64,000 nt of DNA. Source: Astropecten irregularis. Its lineage: Eukaryota; Echinodermata; Asteroidea; Paxillosida; Astropectinidae. Positions 59,379 through 64,000 of the stretch are shown one piece after another (position 1 is the stretch's first letter; every line of letters begins with the position of its first letter). The stretch lies in NCBI GenBank assembly GCA_963971285.1, contig OZ020259.1:1054001-1118000 (forward strand), given 5' to 3'. A program made the translations under genes and the position numbers. Under the pieces are notes generated by a model that was given only the letters and a program-made list of their open reading frames with translations, had not been told where the DNA came from and did not search any database.

Positions 59379-60700
59379 TGTAGAAAGCTATCATAACAGT
59401 AGAATAACAAATTGGTAATAAAACATTCATTCACAAGTCACAAACACATGAAAAGATAGCGAGTACAAATAAATGCTCTGTATTTCATCCATGTGGCATA
59501 ATTATGAGAAATGAAGAGATGATTTTCAAGCCAATTTATGATGTCTTTGTTGTCACTTTGGGACATTTGCTGCAGTACTACCGGTACCCGTTTGAGTGTG
59601 GAAAGTTTAAACTCTGGACCCGTTAATTATTAGTACATGTATGAATGCTCACACAATCAGTTGTATGAATAATAACTGATCATGTCAAAATTATTACTAA
59701 GGAGTAATTTTGTATCTAGAGCTTCAGTTACTGGATGGATCTAGGACACTAGTAGTAGTACTACAACAAGTTCAACGGTACATGTAACAATAGACTAACG
59801 AAAGAAACCACGATGAAACTGGCAATAATTAAAAAAAGTATTGTATAAGATTTCGGGGGTTTAGCCATCCTGTGGGTCCCATGTTCAAACCTTTTGGACA
59901 TGATCTGTCCAAATGTTAAAAATGCGATTTTTAGGGTCCAAGTTTACAATTCCATCTGATGAAAATCAATGTTTTAGTACGAACAGTCTTGCCAGTCACC
60001 GCGCTCGGTCGACATTTTTAACTAGGTTTCCAAATTCCGACCACAAAGGCAAAGAAATGGCAGTAAAGCAGCCTTTCCACAATCATACCAATTTTCCTGT
60101 TCAAAAAGTTTTCACTGGTGGAGGCTAAATCAGAAAAAAGGGCCACAACTTCACAAGGACTGAAGGAGAATTTTGGAAATCCATGATGTTTACTTCCGCA
60201 TTCGTTGTTTCCGCGTAGTCTACGGTGATGGATTACTGATGTCATGATGATGGAAGCATGGAGGCAGGAATTTCACCATTTTGGAATGGAAACATCTTTT
60301 ATATAGCAATCAGCAAATATAAATAATTACGACGACAGTATAATACAGAAGTAGGCCTATCATCGAGCTTATACTAGTTTTATAGCATAGCGTATTAGAC
60401 ACTGGCCCCAACTGCATATGCAGGCATGGCATGGCAGGACACGTATAAACAGTGTATTCGCTGGTAAACGGTCCTTTCGTTTCTTAAGTACGTAGATTGC
60501 AGCATACCAGTTGTGTAGTGATTTAGCCACTGTGTAGCGCTACACAAAACATATGCCGATTGAGAACGGATCATATCGAGCACCATTTGAAATTGCTTGT
60601 TGTTTAGTCTGATCCCCTTACTTGAACTATAATTCCTACGTCGCGTAATCGTGTATGAAATTCGGCTTTATTGAGTCTGGGGGCCAGACTACTTTTTTAT

Positions 60701-61207
60701 TTAGTGCGTTCGATTTGGTTACTCGCGCTTACTCGTGCTTTCAGCTCGGGTATAGGTGCACATGCGCAATTGGTAGTAATAAACGAACGATATCGCCCGA
60801 GTTTCAACTATGACGGGTCAAGAATCAAGAGGTCGTGCGTTGCAAATATTGCATCCAATCGTCAATTATAAGGCGATAAAAGCAACATTCGGCCATATCA
60901 TTCCCCATTTATTTCACTTCCAGTTTCAAAAATGATTTTCTTCCGAAATATACTTCTCCTGGCTAATTTACTCATCCACAAGTTAAAACAAAAAATTATT
61001 ATCAATTTCGTTACAACGAAAAGTTCCGTCTGTTTGCATTTTGGCCATCTTGGAACAATGCACTATGGGATACTTACCGAAGTAACCCGCTCGGCGAGTC
61101 GCTCACTTGGGCCAGGCCCGAGTAAGCGCGAGATGTGACGTCAAAGTCAAATCGAACGCTGTCGCGCTTCCCGGAGTAAGCTCGAGTGACCAAATCGAAC
61201 GCACTAA
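60701..61207. mobile_element. 507-bp foldback element upstream of TRMT11
   Basis: Left end TTAGTGCGTTCGATTTGGTT, right end ACCAAATCGAACGCACTAA. The arms match over 34 bp with two mismatches. It is CpG-rich, has no transposase frame and ends 43 bp before the TRMT11 start codon. Its terminal GTGCGTTCG resembles the ends of the element at 59227-59378. Confidence 0.75.
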
Positions 61208-61250
61208 TTTAGTGGCTGGATTGCGATCCCACAATGCACTTCGTTTCAAG

Positions 61251-63921
61251 ATGGCAGCCGCCATGCGACAATATTTGATGTGTTTTGCTCACGAACACGT
61301 TGAATTTAGATTGGCTGTAAGTACTTTTAATCGTGCATTTTCCAGTCAGGAATTGATAGAGGATGTTCATGCCACCTTTACTTAACCATGTTAACCCACT
61401 TCTCAAATATGAAACTTAAATGATCATGAAATTTGTTGGGGGGAAATCAAAGTTCAAGTTCACGACGGTGTTACGCACGCATGCATTGCCATATGCATTG
61501 CAGATTGCTGCACCAGCTGTGATGCATGCATAATTACTTCTAAAGTTACGATACATGTGATAACTTTTTTATTTGCATAAATTTGTTTATTAAAGGAATT
61601 GAGAGCCATTACATCCTTGTTTGGAATCAAAGCTGAGCTGAATGATCCAGAATATGAGCAAACCGTAAGATTTTTCATTTGTATCTGTTCAATGACTTGT
61701 AATTGTATTATTTTTTTGGCATGTTTTTTTGCAACATGATGACTTAAAATTTATTACTTTTTAGTGATGATAATCAAGTGTAATTGTAAGTCAAAAATTT
61801 ATATTAAAACTCAAGTACAATGAATTACAGAAGTTAATGATCGCTGTCACAGTGGGATAATTCAAATGAAAGAATCACTATTTCCCATTCAGTGTTTCAA
61901 AATTAATGTTCAAGACTTCAATTTCAGGAAAATATGTACACAATATTAATTTTTTCCTCTGCAGAATCCATTCCTGCTTCTCCGGTTACCTTCCGATTCT
62001 TGCGCCAACAAGATCATGGGTCGTACCATGCTGGGGAGGTACATGATTGAAGTCTGGGGCCAGGGCAACTCCTGGGCAGAACTTTGCGAGTCGCTAAACC
62101 GCTGCCCCATGGCAAGGAGGGCGCCATACACTCAGAATGCAGACACCAGTTTCTGCTTCAGGATGCGGACGGTCGGCAAGAAGCTGGGAATGGAGGAGAA
62201 GGTTAGCATCATTGAGGACCTGGTGACGTGTCTGGACTTCAAGGGCCGGGTGGATCTGAAAGATCCCGAACACCTGTTTCACGTCTATGCGGATTATGGC
62301 TTGAGGCAGGATAAGCCCCCTGATCAGCCGCATAAGGTGTACTGTGGCCGCTTGGTACGTAGGTCATTCTGTTTATAAAGTGGGACTGGATTCTGATGCT
62401 TCAAGCACTAGCATCAGCAAACAATCACTCATTAAATTGCATTAACATTTAACATCAAATCTGTGAAGTTGTAAGTGCATGCCTAGTTACCTACCCATTT
62501 GTTTTCTTTAAGCCTATTCCACATCCCTTATCCTTCAAAATCCATCCCTGGTTCTAGAAATTTTGAGGGCATGGGACCGTTGATCTTCGGCTCTGCAACT
62601 TTATTGCTTGATTGCACTTGGTCCAAATAGGGCAATCAAGCCATAGGGTTCGAATGCAATAATAAGATCAATGGTCCCATGCCTTCAAAATGCACTCAAA
62701 AATTAAGGTGTGCCACAAAAAACCTACATGTTAGATTTTGAAGGGTGCATGGCTGTATGTAACCCCAGCAATGCAACTTTGCTGCAGGGTAACTGTGGGG
62801 CTGGGTGGCCCACCACAGAGCTAGTTCAAAGACTGTACCATAAGGGCATTGTACATTGTCAGAATCCGATGATCACAAGTCATTTTGGCCCAGGCATTAT
62901 AACTAGATATAGTGGCTTGAAGACCAGACTTAGTCCGAGTCCAAAGAGCGAGTCCTGGGGACCACTGTGTGGTCAACTAGAAAAATGATATCCTTCTACC
63001 AAGGTGTTTGATGTTCTACTCTTTCTCTTGATTTTGTATTTTGGGGGTGTGGTTCTAGATATCCGAGGGTCAACGTCAATTAGAAAACCTGTACTCGGTC
63101 AAGAAACGCCACTTCATCGGTAACACCAGCATGGACGCTACCCTGTCCCTCGTCATGGCAAACCAGGCCAAGCTCCACCCCGGTATGGTCACCTTTGACC
63201 CTTTCGTTGGGACGGGGAGCCTCCTGATTGCAGCCGCCCACTTTGGCAGCTACGTGATGGGCGGAGACATCAACATCAATATCATCCACGGCTGGGGAAA
63301 GACGAGCCGGAAAGGGGCGTCGCAATATAGAGGTACGATAGTCAATCCTAGATGTGTATGAACATAAACAGGTATATGCTTGCTTATTAACACATAGGGA
63401 GACCAGTTTTCGTATGCCCAGCCCTTCTTAAGATTTCATATTTTCTCAACGGCATTTCTCCAGGGAAGGACGAGAACATCCGAGCTAATCTGAGGCAGTA
63501 CGGCCTGGAGCATCTTTACCTGGACGTCCTTGTCTCGGACTTTTCACGTCAAGTGTGGAGGGAGCAGCCCATCTTTGATGCCATCATCACCGATCGTAAG
63601 CATCAACCTAAAAACTCTCATTTTACTTTCTTTCTTTTTTCTTTTCGGAGCAATGTCTATGACATTTTGAGAGGTCTGGTTACCATGACAATGCAACCCC
63701 TAGTAACTAAGGTTAATAAGAGATTTACAGATTTATTCATTGCTATCTGATGATGTATTTATTCCTTAAACAAAAAAAAACGCAAATTTGGTGCGGATGA
63801 TTTTAAACAAATTTGTGGATTTTTCCTCTTATATTTTGCATTTTTTGCCAGCTCCGTATGGAATAAGGGAACCCACGAAAAGAACTGGAAGTGCCAAGGA
63901 ACCGGCCATGAACGACGACCA
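61251..63921 (+). CDS. TRMT11: TRMT11, tRNA (guanine-10-N2)-methyltransferase catalytic subunit, partial (first 6 coding exons)
   Basis: Exons 61251-61316, 61596-61664, 61965-62354, 63059-63332, 63464-63595 and 63852-63921 are in frame with GT-AG junctions and give 333 residues; a donor at 63922 shows the gene continues past the right edge (human protein about 463). The N-terminal THUMP-like part (LMCFAHEHVEFRLA, GRTMLGRYMIEVWGQG) leads into the class I methyltransferase fold: KKRHFIGNTSMDA, SAM motif DPFVGTGS (222-229), ENIRANLRQYGLE and catalytic motif TDPPYGIRE (DPPY at 310-313), whose codon P311 is split by an intron. By family knowledge it acts with TRMT112 to make m2G10 in tRNAs. The start sits in a YY1-like AAGATGGCAGCC. 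The frame stays open 48 codons upstream, but that part lies in a foldback element and lacks homology, so ATG 61251 was chosen. Confidence 0.94.
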
Positions 63922-64000
63922 GTGAGTATTATTTGGATATTGTCGGAGCACACCACAGCATCCCTTTATTACCTTCAGTGGGCCCAGGACCCCATTTTTA

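Larger units (their letters stand above)
54516..61250. other. Intergenic region between the satellite and TRMT11
   Basis: Contains a (GTTT)n microsatellite, a LINE fragment, two R4 repeats, SINE family B, a 152-bp foldback element and a 507-bp foldback element. Between about 56.1 and 57.5 kb and 59.4 and 60.6 kb I see nothing identifiable, apart from a GCGGAAGTAAAC (ETS-like) site near 60195 in a mildly CpG-containing patch. Confidence 0.6.

Noticed and set aside
60018..60245. 75-codon minus-strand frame with a CpG/ETS-like site
   Set aside because: No conserved motif and no splice continuation that makes sense; at most a weak promoter-like patch.
61107..61250. Upstream extension of TRMT11 from an earlier ATG
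   Set aside because: The 48 extra codons fall in a foldback element and have no counterpart in TRMT11; ATG 61251 fits the family start.

Overview
This is a eukaryotic nuclear window, AT-rich and repeat-laden. It holds five recognisable protein-coding genes, each split into short exons with consensus splice sites. All five encode conserved animal proteins. The very frequent palindrome ACATGT, tRNA-derived SINEs, LINE tails of the type 'gcgctatataaa(TTA)n' and many short foldback elements beginning GGGGCCAATTTCATAGAGCT suggest a marine invertebrate deuterostome. My best guess is an echinoderm, possibly a sea star; this comes from repeat style and memory, not from a search.

Layout. 199-5913 (minus): PTP4A/PRL phosphatase, four coding exons, complete; its 3' UTR runs off the left edge. 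5914-28.5 kb: about 22 kb without a convincing coding exon, probably the 5' non-coding part of PTP4A plus intergenic DNA, with two CpG-enriched patches that end in good splice donors and many foldback repeats. 28612-32295 (minus): PSMF1 (PI31), six coding exons. 32855-43512 (plus): an orthodox-type aquaporin, five coding exons, head-to-head with PSMF1 across 559 bp. 43.5-47.5 kb: aquaporin 3' UTR and repeats. 47527-50416 (minus): FAM8A1, five coding exons, convergent with the aquaporin. 50.64-54.5 kb: a tandem satellite of about 136-bp monomers with a higher-order period of 7 monomers (950 bp), starting about 220 bp upstream of the FAM8A1 start codon. 54.5-61.2 kb: intergenic, with a dead LINE fragment, a second tRNA-derived SINE and foldback elements, the last ending 43 bp before the next gene. 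61251-63921 (plus, continuing off the right edge): TRMT11, first six coding exons.

The genes are housekeeping or transport genes: a prenylated phosphatase, a proteasome regulator, a water channel, an ER-associated-degradation cofactor and a tRNA methyltransferase. Nothing suggests they form one pathway; PSMF1 and FAM8A1 both touch protein degradation, but that is probably coincidence. The unusual content is mainly non-coding: the higher-order satellite beside FAM8A1, a foldback element forming the immediate upstream region of TRMT11, a GC-AG intron in PSMF1 largely filled with transposable elements, and an unusual predicted selectivity filter in the aquaporin. I found no operon, CRISPR array, rRNA or canonical tRNA gene.
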